DNA from: JAFDWI01 sp964449375
GTDB lineage: Bacteria; Actinomycetota; Acidimicrobiia; Acidimicrobiales; Iamiaceae
Length of the DNA stretch: 26,513 nucleotides
NCBI GenBank assembly: GCA_964449375.1
Contig: CAYVAS010000034.1
Location: 1-26,513, forward strand
Reading direction: 5' to 3'
The position numbers were made by a program, and so were the translations under genes. How positions within the stretch are numbered: position 1 is the first letter of the stretch; each line of letters begins with the position of its first letter. Below, one piece after another: positions 7,909 to 16,655 of the stretch. The notes under the pieces were generated by a model. It was not told where the DNA came from, did no database searches, and saw only the letters and a program-made list of their open reading frames with translations.

Positions 7909-8691
7909 ATGGCCACACCAACTCCTGACTACGTGCCCGGCCACCGGCTGCTCGCCGATCGGACCGTGGTGGTCACCGCCGCGGCCGGCACCGGTATCGG
8001 GTACGCCGTGGCGAGACGGTGCGCCGAAGAAGGCGCCCGGGTACTCATCAGCGACATCCACGAACGGCGCCTCGGCGAGGCCGCCGAGCAACTCGAGGCC
8101 GAGACGGGCCGGCACCCGGTCACCGCGGTGTGCAACGTCACCGAACAGTCCGACATCGACGCCCTGTTCGCCACCGCCCTCGCCGAACTGGGCCACATCG
8201 ATGTGCTGATCAACAATGCCGGACTGGGCGGCACTGCCAATGTGGTCGACATGTCCGACGACCAGTGGCACGTCGTGCTGGACGTGACCCTGAACGGCAC
8301 GTTCCGGGCCACCCGCGCGGCGCTGGCGCACATGCAGCCCCGGGGTTCCGGCGTGATCGTCAACAACGCGTCGGTGCTGGGCTGGCGTGCGCAGGCCGGT
8401 CAAGCCCACTACGCCGCAGCCAAGGCCGGGGTCATGGCCCTGACACGATGCGCCGCGATCGAAGCCGCTCCGTACGGCGTGCGGATCAATGCCGTCGCGC
8501 CCTCCATCGCGATGCACCCGTTCCTCGCCAAGGTCACCACCGACGAGCTGCTCGCCGAGCTCGAATCCAAAGAAGCCTTCGGTCGGGCCGCGGAACCCTG
8601 GGAGGTCGCCAACGCGATGGTCTTCCTTGCCAGCGACTACTCCAGCTACCTCACCGGTGAGGTCATCTCGGTGTCGTCCCAGCGTGCCTGA
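7909..8691 (+). CDS. ipdF: IpdF-like short-chain dehydrogenase (steroid C/D-ring degradation)
   Basis: This 260-residue SDR has TAAAGTGIG at 23-31 instead of the usual TGxxxGxG, then SDIHERRLGEAA, NNAG at 102-105, Ser155 in NNASVLGWRAQ, and Tyr168-x3-Lys172 (YAAAK). The C-terminal part reads EAFGRAAEPWEVANAMVFLASDYSSYLTGEVISVSSQ. This combination, especially TAAAGTGIG, HERRL and SVLGWRAQ, is what I recall of mycobacterial IpdF (Rv3559c). IpdF is a KstR2-regulon dehydrogenase that acts on CoA thioesters of the methylhexahydroindanone propionate (HIP) pathway for the last two steroid rings. The Shine-Dalgarno CGGAGAAG precedes the ATG. The assignment is from memory of family sequence, not a search. 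A close paralogue with another substrate remains possible. Confidence 0.75.
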   Translation: MATPTPDYVPGHRLLADRTVVVTAAAGTGIGYAVARRCAEEGARVLISDIHERRLGEAAEQLEAETGRHPVTAVCNVTEQSDIDALFATALAELGHIDVLINNAGLGGTANVVDMSDDQWHVVLDVTLNGTFRATRAALAHMQPRGSGVIVNNASVLGWRAQAGQAHYAAAKAGVMALTRCAAIEAAPYGVRINAVAPSIAMHPFLAKVTTDELLAELESKEAFGRAAEPWEVANAMVFLASDYSSYLTGEVISVSSQRA

Positions 8692-8717
8692 CGCTCCGGG
8701 GGTGCTCTTGCGGCCAC

Positions 8718-8723
8718 TAAGGT
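8718..8723 (+). promoter_or_regulatory. possible -10 box of the GGDEF-EAL gene
   Basis: TAAGGT fits the actinobacterial TANNNT consensus and lies 33 bases before the ATG at 8757, in the 65-base gap after the IpdF-like gene. No convincing -35 is visible. The gene may instead be read through from upstream. Confidence 0.3.
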
Positions 8724-8756
8724 CGTGGTCGGACCTGAAGCCCCGACGGGAGCGCC

Positions 8757-11000
8757 ATGGGTGAAGTGGAGGCCGGCTCGGGCGAGTCGGTGGCAGGCGG
8801 AGAATTCGAGGCGACGACCGCGGTGCGCACCCTGTTGGGGCGCGTCCACGATGTGGTCATCGTGGCGGACGCTACCGGGAGGATCCGCTTCGCCAACGAC
8901 GCCGTGGCCGAACAACTCGGCTACGAACCCGACGCGATCGTGGGCCGTCCCCTCGCCGATTTCGTCGCCCCGGCCGACCTTCACGACGTGATCACCGCCC
9001 TGGCCCGTTGGGACGGCCGACGCGGTCGTCCGCGGGGCCAGGACGTGGGCGTGGTGGCCTCCGACGGGTCGATCCGGCAATTCCACTACCGGGCCCAGTT
9101 CGGTGACCCGATCTTCGCCGACGGCGAGTTCGTCGTCACCCTCACCCGTGCGAGCTCCGACGACCCCGACGTCGACATCGTGCCCGCGTTGATCGACAAC
9201 GCCGACCGGATCGCCCGGATCGCGGCGGCGTTCCTGGACCAGAATCTGGGCAACTTCTCCCAGGGTCTGGACGCTGCGATCGCAGAACTCGCCGGTCTGG
9301 AATGGCTGGCGCGCATCACGGTGTGGCGGGTCGACCGAGACGAACTGTCGCTGCTCACCAGGTGGGACGCCGCCTTCGGCGCTCCCGCGGTCGATCCGCC
9401 CGATCGTCTCGTCGTCCGTGCCTCGCCCATGCTGGGCCATCTGCTGGCGGGCAACGAGGTGCGCCTGTCGTCCACCCGCAGCGACGGCCAGCCCTTCGCC
9501 GCAGAGTCGCACCAGTTCGCCTCGGCCGGTACCGAGTCGCTGCTGGCGATGCCCCTGGTCGCCGGTGGCGACGTGCTCGGCGTGGTGATCCTGGAGTCGA
9601 CCCACGCCTCGATCACCGACGACGTCGCCCACCTCACCACCGCCCGGGCCGCCGCCGCGGTGATCGCCGCCGCGCTGATGCGGGACGAGGCCGAGACCGA
9701 ACTGGCCTACCAGGCCCGCACCGACCGGACCACCGGACTGTCCAACCGCTGGGCCGCCCAGAGCGACCTGGACGTCGCGCTCGCGGATCTGGCCCAGGAC
9801 CGCCTCGCCGGAGTCGGGGTCATCGGTCTCGACCTGGACCGGTTCAAGCTCATCAACGAAGCGCTCGGCCACCGCTCGGGCGACCTGCTGCTCACCGAGG
9901 TCTCCGAACGGATCCGCAGCGCGGCCACCGACGGCACCCAGCTCGCCCGGCTCAGTGCCGACGAGTTCCTCATCGTCGTCCCCGACGCCAAATCCGAGAC
10001 CGCCACCATGGCGCTGGCCGAAGCCGTCCTCGACGTGTTCTCGGTGCCCTTCGAGATCGGAGGGTCGATCACCTCGGTCACCGCCCGGGCCGGCGCGGTC
10101 CATTTCGAGCCCCCGTCGGTCGGCGGCGACGTCGCGCTGCCCTCCGCCGAGGAGGTGCTGCGTCGCATCGCCCACTCGGTCGACCACGCCAAGGTGTCCG
10201 GGCGTCTCATCGAACCGGTGGACCTGACCGACGACGGGCCGCTGCACCGGCTGCGTCGGGTCGCCGAGATGGAGCGCGCGCTCACCGAGGGCCACATCGT
10301 GCCCTACTTCCAGGCCGAATGGGATCTGGGTACCGGCCGGATCGTGGGCGCCGAGGCGCTCCTGCGCTGGGTGCATCCCGTCGAAGGGCTCCTCGGCGCC
10401 GAGGAACCCATCAGGCTGGCCGAATCCACCGGGTTGATCGGACGGGTGGGCCGCCACATCCTCATCGAGGCGTGCCGCGCGGCGCGACCCTGGGTCGAGG
10501 CGGTGGAGGGATTCGTGCTGCGGGTCAACGTGTCGGCCCAGCAGCTCCGCAGCGACCATTTCGCCGAGGAGATCGCGGCGATCCTCACCGAGACCGGCTA
10601 CCCGGCCACCTCGCTGTGCCTGGAGCTCACCGAGAGCACCCTGCTGGACGACCCGGCCCGCTCGCGGCTGCATTTCGCCCGGCTGCGGGCGCTGGGAGTG
10701 GGGTTGGCCATCGACGATTTCGGCACCGGCTACTCGTCGATCCTGCAACTCAAGGAGCTGCCGCTTTCCGCGCTCAAGATCGACCAGCGCTTCGTGGCCG
10801 GCATCGCCCACAACCCCTCGGACCGTGCGATCGTGGAGGCGACCTTGGAACTGGCCCGGGCCTTCGGGGTGGCAGCCACCGCCGAAGGCGTCGAGACCGA
10901 CCAGCAACGCCGCATCCTGGAGGATCTGGGTTGTGCCCGGGTCCAGGGGTATCTGTTCTCGATGCCCGAACCCGCCGACCTGCTCACCGCCCGGCTCTGA
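8757..11000 (+). CDS. PAS-GAF-GGDEF-EAL cyclic di-GMP signalling protein
   Basis: This 747-residue cytoplasmic protein has an N-terminal PAS domain (about 25-130, VHDVVIVADATGRIRFANDA), a GAF-like sensor (about 150-310), a GGDEF domain (about 320-485) and an EAL domain (about 500-745). The GGDEF signature is degraded to SADEF (400-404) and no RxxD inhibitory site is seen, so cyclase activity is doubtful. The EAL domain keeps EALLRW (533-538), the NVSAQQL asparagine near 591, ELTES, DDFGTGYSS (653-661), Lys674 and Glu710. It should therefore be an active cyclic di-GMP phosphodiesterase. No transmembrane segments are apparent. It sits between lipid-catabolism genes, with the MaoC-like gene starting 28 bases after its stop. 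The signal sensed by PAS/GAF is unknown. Confidence 0.93.
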   Translation: MGEVEAGSGESVAGGEFEATTAVRTLLGRVHDVVIVADATGRIRFANDAVAEQLGYEPDAIVGRPLADFVAPADLHDVITALARWDGRRGRPRGQDVGVVASDGSIRQFHYRAQFGDPIFADGEFVVTLTRASSDDPDVDIVPALIDNADRIARIAAAFLDQNLGNFSQGLDAAIAELAGLEWLARITVWRVDRDELSLLTRWDAAFGAPAVDPPDRLVVRASPMLGHLLAGNEVRLSSTRSDGQPFAAESHQFASAGTESLLAMPLVAGGDVLGVVILESTHASITDDVAHLTTARAAAAVIAAALMRDEAETELAYQARTDRTTGLSNRWAAQSDLDVALADLAQDRLAGVGVIGLDLDRFKLINEALGHRSGDLLLTEVSERIRSAATDGTQLARLSADEFLIVVPDAKSETATMALAEAVLDVFSVPFEIGGSITSVTARAGAVHFEPPSVGGDVALPSAEEVLRRIAHSVDHAKVSGRLIEPVDLTDDGPLHRLRRVAEMERALTEGHIVPYFQAEWDLGTGRIVGAEALLRWVHPVEGLLGAEEPIRLAESTGLIGRVGRHILIEACRAARPWVEAVEGFVLRVNVSAQQLRSDHFAEEIAAILTETGYPATSLCLELTESTLLDDPARSRLHFARLRALGVGLAIDDFGTGYSSILQLKELPLSALKIDQRFVAGIAHNPSDRAIVEATLELARAFGVAATAEGVETDQQRRILEDLGCARVQGYLFSMPEPADLLTARL

Positions 11001-11028
11001 GCATCGCCGGGACGATTCTGAACCACCC

Positions 11029-11490
11029 ATGGCCATCACCGTTCTGAATGGGATCGACGAGGTCCGGGCCGCGGCGGGCACGCACCTGGGCACCAGCGAC
11101 TGGACCGAGGTGACCGCCGAGCGGGTACGGCAGTTCGCCGAGGCGACCGGTGACCAGCACGGGATGCAGACCGACGCCGAAGGTGCCCGTGCCCCGTCGC
11201 CGGGCGGGGGGACACTCGCCCACGGTTTCCTGATCCTGGCCATGACCAACGACTTTCTGCCACGGATCGTCGATGTGCGGGGCGTGTCGATGGGCGTGAA
11301 CTACGGCGTCGACCGGGTCCGGTTTCCCGCGCCGGTGCCGGTGGGATCTCAGATCCGCGCGGCAGCAGAGCTCCTCGCCGTCGACGACGTGACCGGCGGG
11401 ATCCAGACCACGATGCGCATCAGCGTCGAGGTGGCCGGGGCCGACGAACCGGCCTGCGTGGTCGACGCGCTCAGCCGCTTCTATCCCTGA
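11029..11490 (+). CDS. MaoC-like hydratase-family protein with altered active site
   Basis: This 153-residue hot-dog-fold protein belongs to the MaoC/(R)-enoyl-CoA hydratase family. Family features are FAEATGD at 36-42, the conserved PGGGTLAHGFLILAM region (about 58-72), and VNYGVDRVRFPAPVPVGSQIRA. In Rv0130/MaoC-type enzymes the motif runs GDHQWIHVD and uses the Asp and the His five residues later. Here it reads GDQHGMQTD, so Gln47 occupies the His position; a His at 44 is shifted. The protein may be inactive, a partner subunit, or use a variant mechanism. The ATG at 11029 has only a weak ribosome site and follows the signalling gene by 28 bases, so it is probably co-transcribed with it. It is convergent with the Ltp gene. 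Confidence 0.82.
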   Translation: MAITVLNGIDEVRAAAGTHLGTSDWTEVTAERVRQFAEATGDQHGMQTDAEGARAPSPGGGTLAHGFLILAMTNDFLPRIVDVRGVSMGVNYGVDRVRFPAPVPVGSQIRAAAELLAVDDVTGGIQTTMRISVEVAGADEPACVVDALSRFYP

Positions 11491-11542
11491 CCCGGCACGT
11501 CGACGGGCCCGGCGCGGTCGCCCGACTCGGAGACCTGGCGAC

Positions 11543-12742
11543 TCAGCGGGTGAGCAGCACCGACGAGCCGTGGCCGAACAGACCCTGGTTCACCGTCAGG
11601 CCCACCTTGGCGTCGGTGACCTGGCGATCCCCGGCGGCCCCACGGAGCTGCCAGGTGATCTCACATACCTGGGCGATGGCCTGGGCGGGCACGGCCTCGC
11701 CGAAGCAGGCCAGCCCGCCCGAGGGGTTCACCGGTACCCGGCCGCCGATGGTGGTGGTGCCGTCGCGCAGCAGCTTCGCGGCGTCGCCGGGTTCGCACAG
11801 CCCGATGTCCTCATACCAGTCCAGTTCCAGCGCGCACGACAGGTCGTAGACCTCGGCGACGTCGAGATCCTCGGGACCGATCCCGGCCTCGGCGTAGGCC
11901 GCGTCGGTGATCGAGGCCTTGAATCCCCGCTCCGGCGGTGGGACCACCGCGGAGGAATCGGTGCTCAGGTTGGGCATCTCGACGACGGTGTTGGGATAGG
12001 AGGGGGTCACCGTGGACACCGCGGCGATCCGCACCTCGGGCCCACCCGCGGCGTGCCGGCGGGCGTAGTCCGCCGAGCACAGCACCACCGCGGCGCCCCC
12101 GTCGGAGGTGGCACAGATCTCCAGCAGGCGCAGCGGGTCGGCGACCATCGGCGAGGCCAGCACCTCGTCGACGCTGGTGGCCTTGCGGTAGCGGGCGTTC
12201 GGATTGGCCAGGCCGTGCTGCGCATTCTTGACCTTGACCTGGGCGAAGTCGGTGTCGGTGTCGCCGTAGAGGTCCATGCGCCGGCGCGCGTACAGCCCGA
12301 AGTACGTCGGGTTGGTGATCCCACTCAGGCGGAACCGCAACCAGTCGGGGTCGTCGGGACGGTCCCCGGCACTCGGCGCGAGAAATCCCTTCGGGGTGGT
12401 GTCGGCGCCCACGACCAGCGCGACGTCGCAGCGCCCCGCGAGGATCCGCATCCGGGCGGTCTCGATCGCCGTGGCGCCCGACGCGCAGGCGGCGTAGGAG
12501 GAGGCCACCGGAACACCGGTCCATCCCAGCGCCTGGGCGAAGGTCGCTCCGGCCACGTACCCGGGATACCCGTTGCGGACCGTGTCCGCTCCCGACACGA
12601 ACTCCACGTCGGACCAGGCCACACCGGCATCGTCGAGCGCCGCGTGCGCCGCAGCGAGGCCGTACTCCACGAAGTTGCGGCCCCACTTGCCCCACGGGTG
12701 CATGCCGACCCCCAGCACGACCACGTCGTCACGGCGGCTCAC
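11543..12742 (-). CDS. ltp3: lipid-transfer protein / thiolase-fold enzyme, Ltp3-like
   Basis: This 399-residue thiolase-superfamily protein has the nucleophile region SYAACASGATAIETARMRI with Cys86, then MRILAGRCDVALVVGADTTP. The His of classical thiolases (GHPxG) is absent: the equivalent stretch is GGLACFGEAVPAQ (342-354). The C-terminal CxGGG is replaced by NQGLFGHGS (385-393). That pattern is typical of the Ltp/SCP-x-like group, some of which are steroid side-chain aldolases working with DUF35 partners. Overall it resembles mycobacterial Ltp3 (Rv3523), recalled rather than searched. The GTG at 12740-12742 overlaps the DUF35 stop as GTGA, so the two are translationally coupled and probably form a complex. 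Cleavage of a side-chain or ring-derived CoA ester is inferred. Confidence 0.85.
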   Translation of the reverse strand: MSRRDDVVVLGVGMHPWGKWGRNFVEYGLAAAHAALDDAGVAWSDVEFVSGADTVRNGYPGYVAGATFAQALGWTGVPVASSYAACASGATAIETARMRILAGRCDVALVVGADTTPKGFLAPSAGDRPDDPDWLRFRLSGITNPTYFGLYARRRMDLYGDTDTDFAQVKVKNAQHGLANPNARYRKATSVDEVLASPMVADPLRLLEICATSDGGAAVVLCSADYARRHAAGGPEVRIAAVSTVTPSYPNTVVEMPNLSTDSSAVVPPPERGFKASITDAAYAEAGIGPEDLDVAEVYDLSCALELDWYEDIGLCEPGDAAKLLRDGTTTIGGRVPVNPSGGLACFGEAVPAQAIAQVCEITWQLRGAAGDRQVTDAKVGLTVNQGLFGHGSSVLLTR

Positions 12743-13188
12743 GGCGTCGGCTCCACCGGCCGCCACCGCCACACCAGGTGGTCGTGGTCGTCGTCGCTGA
12801 ACAGCGTGCCGACGACCACCTCGACCTCGTCGCCCACGGCCACATCGTCGACCCCGACGCCGTCGGCGAGCTGCCCGAGGATCACCAGCCCTTCGTCGGC
12901 GAGTTCGACCGCCGCGATCGCGAACGGGACGAACTCCTCGCCGGGCGTGACATAGGGCGGCGGCGGTTCGTACCCGGCGTCGGTGTAGGACCAGATCCGA
13001 CCGCGCCGCGACAGCGGCGTGGGTTCCAGTTCGGTGCCACGACAGGCCGGGTTGGGACACCACGATGCGGTGGGAGGAAAGGCGTAGGTGCCACAGGCGG
13101 TGCAGCGCACCCCGATGAGGTGCGGTTCCTCGTCGGTGCTGAACCACCCTTGGGCACCCTTGGCGGGCACTGGGGTCCTGGTCGTCAT
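12739..13188 (-). CDS. DUF35 zinc-ribbon/OB-fold acyl-CoA-associated protein
   Basis: This 149-residue protein has an N-terminal zinc ribbon with four cysteines (CTAC near residue 28, then CPNPAC), followed by an OB-fold: GRIWSYTDAGYEPPPPY, GEEFVPFAIAAVEL, then VGDEVEVVVGTLF. DUF35 proteins pair with Ltp/thiolase-like partners. In mycobacterial cholesterol degradation the DUF35 domain of ChsH2 binds Ltp2 and completes a retro-aldolase. Here the DUF35 is a separate gene whose stop overlaps the Ltp start, supporting such a complex. The ATG at 13186-13188 follows AGGAG. The shared palindrome lies 23 bases upstream, placing the pair in the predicted regulon. Confidence 0.88.
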   Translation of the reverse strand: MTTRTPVPAKGAQGWFSTDEEPHLIGVRCTACGTYAFPPTASWCPNPACRGTELEPTPLSRRGRIWSYTDAGYEPPPPYVTPGEEFVPFAIAAVELADEGLVILGQLADGVGVDDVAVGDEVEVVVGTLFSDDDHDHLVWRWRPVEPTP

Positions 13189-13210
13189 GTGGGCTCCTGC
13201 GCTCCGTTCA

Positions 13211-13246
13211 TCTGACACCCCGTCAGATCCGTGGAGCCCGACTGTA
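13211..13246 (-). promoter_or_regulatory. promoter and palindromic operator (site 3 of 4)
   Basis: TCTGACACCCCGTCAGA (13211-13227) is the same 17-base palindrome with one arm mismatch. On the minus strand TACAGT (complement of 13241-13246) is a TANNNT -10, placing the palindrome just after the transcription start, between it and the DUF35 gene. The other copies overlap the -10, so the geometry differs slightly here. Confidence 0.65.
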
Positions 13247-13295
13247 CTCCCGACAGCGGACCCCACCCGGACCACGCGGCCGGTCCCCCGCGGGA

Positions 13296-15827
13296 TCACT
13301 CGGTGGCGAGTGCATCCAGCGGATCGAGCCGGGTGGCCCGGCGGGTGGGCAGCACCGCCGCCAGGAACCCGACGGCCATCCCGGCGAGGAGCACCACGAT
13401 CAGGCGGAACCAGGGGATCGCGAACCCGGTGAGGGCCTGGTCCGGGCCGAACGACTTGATGAGCGCCGCGCCGATGGCGGTCCCCAGCACCAACCCGATG
13501 ATCGTGCCGGTCATCGCGATCAACAACGCCTCGATGCGGATGGTGGTGCGCAGTTGTCGGCGGGTCATCCCCACCGCGCGCAGCAGTCCCAGTTCACGGG
13601 TGCGTTCCAGGATCGACAGCCCCAGCGTGTTGACGATCCCGATGATGGCGATGATCACCGCCAGGGCGAGCATGGCGTACACGATGTTCAAGAAGGTGTT
13701 CATCTGCGACGCCGCAGCGTCCTTGAACTGGTCGTTGGTCTGCACCTGGGCGGTGGGGTTGTCGGCGAAGGTCTTCTCCAGCCGTTCCACCAGTGCTTCG
13801 GGAGCCACACCCGGGGCCGCACCCACGAACGCGATCTGGGCGACCGGGAACACCAGCGAACCCTCCAGCGTCTCCGGAGTGGTCAGGAGGCTCTGGGCGA
13901 CCAGCGGATTCCGGTAGATCGCCGCGACGGTCCACTCGACCTTCGAAGCGTCCAGGAGCTCGGCGGTGAGCTGGGAACCCAGGTCCACACCGTTGGCCTT
14001 GGCGTAGGTCTCCGACACCGCCACGTCGCCGGTACCCATCTCGGCGATGCTGCCCTCGGACACCTTCATGTCGACCAGCTCGGCGAGCGCCGCGGTGTCG
14101 GTCGCCGAAACCAGCGTTCCCCGACCTTCCACGGTCGCCGGGCCGTACTCCAGCGCCGCGATTGCGCTGACCCCTTCGGTGGCGCGCGCCTCGTCCACGT
14201 CGCTGATCGGGATCCCGTTGCCGGTACTGGTCACCACCACTTCGCCGTTGAATCCGGTGTCCACGAGCTCGTCGATGGAGGCGACCGCGGAGGCCGCGAA
14301 CACCGAGATCGCGCACACCAGCGTGGCGCCGATCATCAACGCCGACGCGGTCGAGGCCGTTCGCCGGGGGTTGCGCAGTACGTTCTCCACGCCGAGGTGG
14401 CCGGCCATGCCCGACCGGCGCACCAGCGCCCGGGACGCGCGGGCCATGCCGCCGGCCAGGGACGGCCCGAACACCACGGCGCCGACGAGGCCGGTCAACG
14501 CCGCGAGGCCCACCAGTCCGGCGGCGTTGTTCGTCGCGGCGCCGATGAGCGCGAGCGCGGTGATCACCAGCAGCACCGCGCCGATGATCGTGCGGGCGAG
14601 GCCGTGGGAGGTGTCTTCGACCGCGGCGTCGCGCAACGCGGTGACCGGGGGGACCTTGGCCGCCTTGCGGGCGGGGAGCAGCGCGGACAGCACCGTGATG
14701 CCCACGCCGATCACGAACGAGGCGACCACGGTGCGCGTCGTCAACGACGCGCCCGACGCGGTGTCCGCGTCGCCCAGGAGCAACTGTTGGAGCCCCGAGG
14801 CGACCAGGTACCCGAGACCCAGTCCGATGACCGAGGCGATCACGCCGACCACCGCGGCCTCGGCGACCACCGAGAGCAGCACCTGGCGACGGGAGGCGCC
14901 GATGGCGCGCAGCAGGGCCAGTTCCCGGGTGCGTTGCGCGACCAGGATCGAGAAGGTGTTGGCGATGATGAACGCGCCCACCACCAGCGCGATCGCGGCG
15001 AACACGAGCAGGAACACCGAGAAGAACGACAGGAACGCCGTGGCCAGGTCCTTGGCCTCCTGGGCGGCGTCCATGCCGGTGAGGACCTCGGTCTGGGGCA
15101 GGTCGAGCGCTTCGATGTTGCGGACGACCTGGGCCTGGGTGACCCCCGGCTCGGCCGCGACCCAGATCTCGTCGACGACGCCGGGCTTGTTCAACACCTC
15201 CTGGGCCTGTTCCAGGGTGTACTGCACCATCGTGGAGCCACCGGCGGAATCCGCGTCGCCGAACTTGGTGACCCCGACCAGCGTGGCGGTGACGTCACCG
15301 GTGGGGGTGAGCAGCCGGACCTCATCGCCGATCTCGAAGCCGGCGTCGTCGGCGGTGGACACATCGGTGACGAACTCACCGGCGCGCTGGGGCGGGCGCC
15401 CGTCCACGATCTCATAGGGGTTCAGGTCGGTGTCGACCAACCAGTTGCCCCCCATGGTGGGCGGACCCTGGTTGGGGTTGCCCAGCGCCTTGCCGTCGGA
15501 CTTGACGACCTGGGAGTAGCCGCTGACGGCTCCTTCGGCGACGGCGACCCCGTCGGCCTCGGCCACCTGCGCGATCCGTTCGTCCGGCAGGGTCCCGCGG
15601 GTCTGGGTCGCCCCGAACTCGATCCCACCCTCGACCTTCTGGTCGCTGCGCACGATCGCCGAGGTGTGTTCGTAGACGTTCGAGAACAGGTCGTCGAAGG
15701 TGGACTGCAGCGAGTCGGTCAACACCAGCGTGCCAGAGGTGAACATCACCCCGAGCAGCACGGCCAGGCTGGTGGCCAGCATGCGGAGTTTGCGCCGGGA
15801 GAGATTGGCGAGGGTGGTGCGGAACAC
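13296..15827 (-). CDS. ABC transporter permease, FtsX/MacB family
   Basis: This 843-residue membrane protein has the duplicated FtsX layout: an N-terminal segment (MLATSLAVLLGVMFTSGTLVL, 16-36), a large extracytoplasmic domain to about 260, and a helix cluster from 265 (FLSFFSVFLLVFAAIALVVGAF). A second soluble domain and a final helix cluster follow. Each membrane half carries the TRELALLRAIGASRRQ / TRELGLLRAVGMTRRQ coupling motif. Such exporters move lipoproteins, lipids, peptides or drugs, or work mechanically on the envelope; the cargo here is unknown. The start is GTG at 15825-15827 with CGGAG upstream, 12 bases after the stop of the ATPase gene, so the two form an operon. Confidence 0.93.
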   Translation of the reverse strand: MFRTTLANLSRRKLRMLATSLAVLLGVMFTSGTLVLTDSLQSTFDDLFSNVYEHTSAIVRSDQKVEGGIEFGATQTRGTLPDERIAQVAEADGVAVAEGAVSGYSQVVKSDGKALGNPNQGPPTMGGNWLVDTDLNPYEIVDGRPPQRAGEFVTDVSTADDAGFEIGDEVRLLTPTGDVTATLVGVTKFGDADSAGGSTMVQYTLEQAQEVLNKPGVVDEIWVAAEPGVTQAQVVRNIEALDLPQTEVLTGMDAAQEAKDLATAFLSFFSVFLLVFAAIALVVGAFIIANTFSILVAQRTRELALLRAIGASRRQVLLSVVAEAAVVGVIASVIGLGLGYLVASGLQQLLLGDADTASGASLTTRTVVASFVIGVGITVLSALLPARKAAKVPPVTALRDAAVEDTSHGLARTIIGAVLLVITALALIGAATNNAAGLVGLAALTGLVGAVVFGPSLAGGMARASRALVRRSGMAGHLGVENVLRNPRRTASTASALMIGATLVCAISVFAASAVASIDELVDTGFNGEVVVTSTGNGIPISDVDEARATEGVSAIAALEYGPATVEGRGTLVSATDTAALAELVDMKVSEGSIAEMGTGDVAVSETYAKANGVDLGSQLTAELLDASKVEWTVAAIYRNPLVAQSLLTTPETLEGSLVFPVAQIAFVGAAPGVAPEALVERLEKTFADNPTAQVQTNDQFKDAAASQMNTFLNIVYAMLALAVIIAIIGIVNTLGLSILERTRELGLLRAVGMTRRQLRTTIRIEALLIAMTGTIIGLVLGTAIGAALIKSFGPDQALTGFAIPWFRLIVVLLAGMAVGFLAAVLPTRRATRLDPLDALATE

Positions 15828-15839
15828 GGGAATCTCCGC

Positions 15840-16655
15840 TCAGTCGCGGAAGCGTTCGTGACCGGCGCCCAGGCGGGAATCCAGCGTGCGCATCTGGTCC
15901 AGAACCCGTTCGGCGCTCGGTTCGGGCAGGTCTCCCACGACCTGGCCGTCCTTGAGGAACACCGCCCGGTCGGCCCAACTGGCTGCGGCGGGATCGTGGG
16001 TCACCATGACGATGGTCTGGCCCATCCGGTCCACGGCGTCGCGCAGGAACCGCAACACGCCCACACTCGAGGTCGAATCCAGGTTGCCGGTGGGCTCGTC
16101 CGCGAAGATCAACTCCGGGCGGGAGACCAGAGCCCGAGCAACGGCCACCCGCTGCTGCTGCCCCCCGGACAACTCACTTGGCCGGTGGGTGAGCCGGTCG
16201 GCCAGGTCCACCGTGGCGATGACCTCGTCGAACCAGTCGTCGGCGACCTTGGTGCCGGCGAGGCTCAGGGGCAACAGGATGTTCTCCTTGGCGGTCAGCG
16301 TCGGGACCAGGTTGAACGCCTGGAACACGAACCCGATCCGATCCCGGCGCAGCACGGTCAGGTCCTTCTCGCCGAGCAGCGACAGGTCGGTGTCCCCGAT
16401 GAAGATCTGCCCGTCGGTGAGCGTGTCCAGCCCGGCCAGGCAGTGCATCAGGGTCGATTTTCCCGATCCCGAAGCGCCCATCACCGCGGTGAACGCCCCG
16501 GTCGTGAACTCGACCGACACGCCTCGGAGCGCGGCGACGGCGGTCTCACCGTGGCCGTACCACTTGGTGGCGTTCACCGCACGGGCGGCCACGGAGCCTC
16601 CGGTGGACCGGTCGGGGCTCGGTGCCGCGGGGGGTGGGGGCACAGGCTGATTCAC
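15840..16655 (-). CDS. ABC transporter ATP-binding protein, LolD/MacB type
   Basis: This 271-residue cytoplasmic ATPase powers the FtsX-type permease encoded next. It shows Walker A GASGSGKST, the Q-loop region GFVFQAFNLVPTLTA, the signature LSGGQQQR, Walker B LIFADEPTGNLD, and the H-loop VMVTHDP. The first 25 residues are Pro-rich. The frame is open far upstream, but the GTG at 16653-16655 follows a GAAGGA Shine-Dalgarno at a good distance and begins just before the conserved fold, so the upstream part is rejected. It diverges from the SDR gene across a 177-base gap. Confidence 0.93.
   Translation of the reverse strand: MNQPVPPPPAAPSPDRSTGGSVAARAVNATKWYGHGETAVAALRGVSVEFTTGAFTAVMGASGSGKSTLMHCLAGLDTLTDGQIFIGDTDLSLLGEKDLTVLRRDRIGFVFQAFNLVPTLTAKENILLPLSLAGTKVADDWFDEVIATVDLADRLTHRPSELSGGQQQRVAVARALVSRPELIFADEPTGNLDSTSSVGVLRFLRDAVDRMGQTIVMVTHDPAAASWADRAVFLKDGQVVGDLPEPSAERVLDQMRTLDSRLGAGHERFRD

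Noticed and set aside
8646..11249. Long minus-strand open frame
   Set aside because: It is antisense to the PAS-GAF-GGDEF-EAL gene and has no recognisable domain.
11491..11542. Terminator between the convergent MaoC-like and Ltp genes
   Set aside because: Only short, imperfect GGGC/GCCC pairing is possible in this 52-base gap, and there is no clear stem or T-tract.
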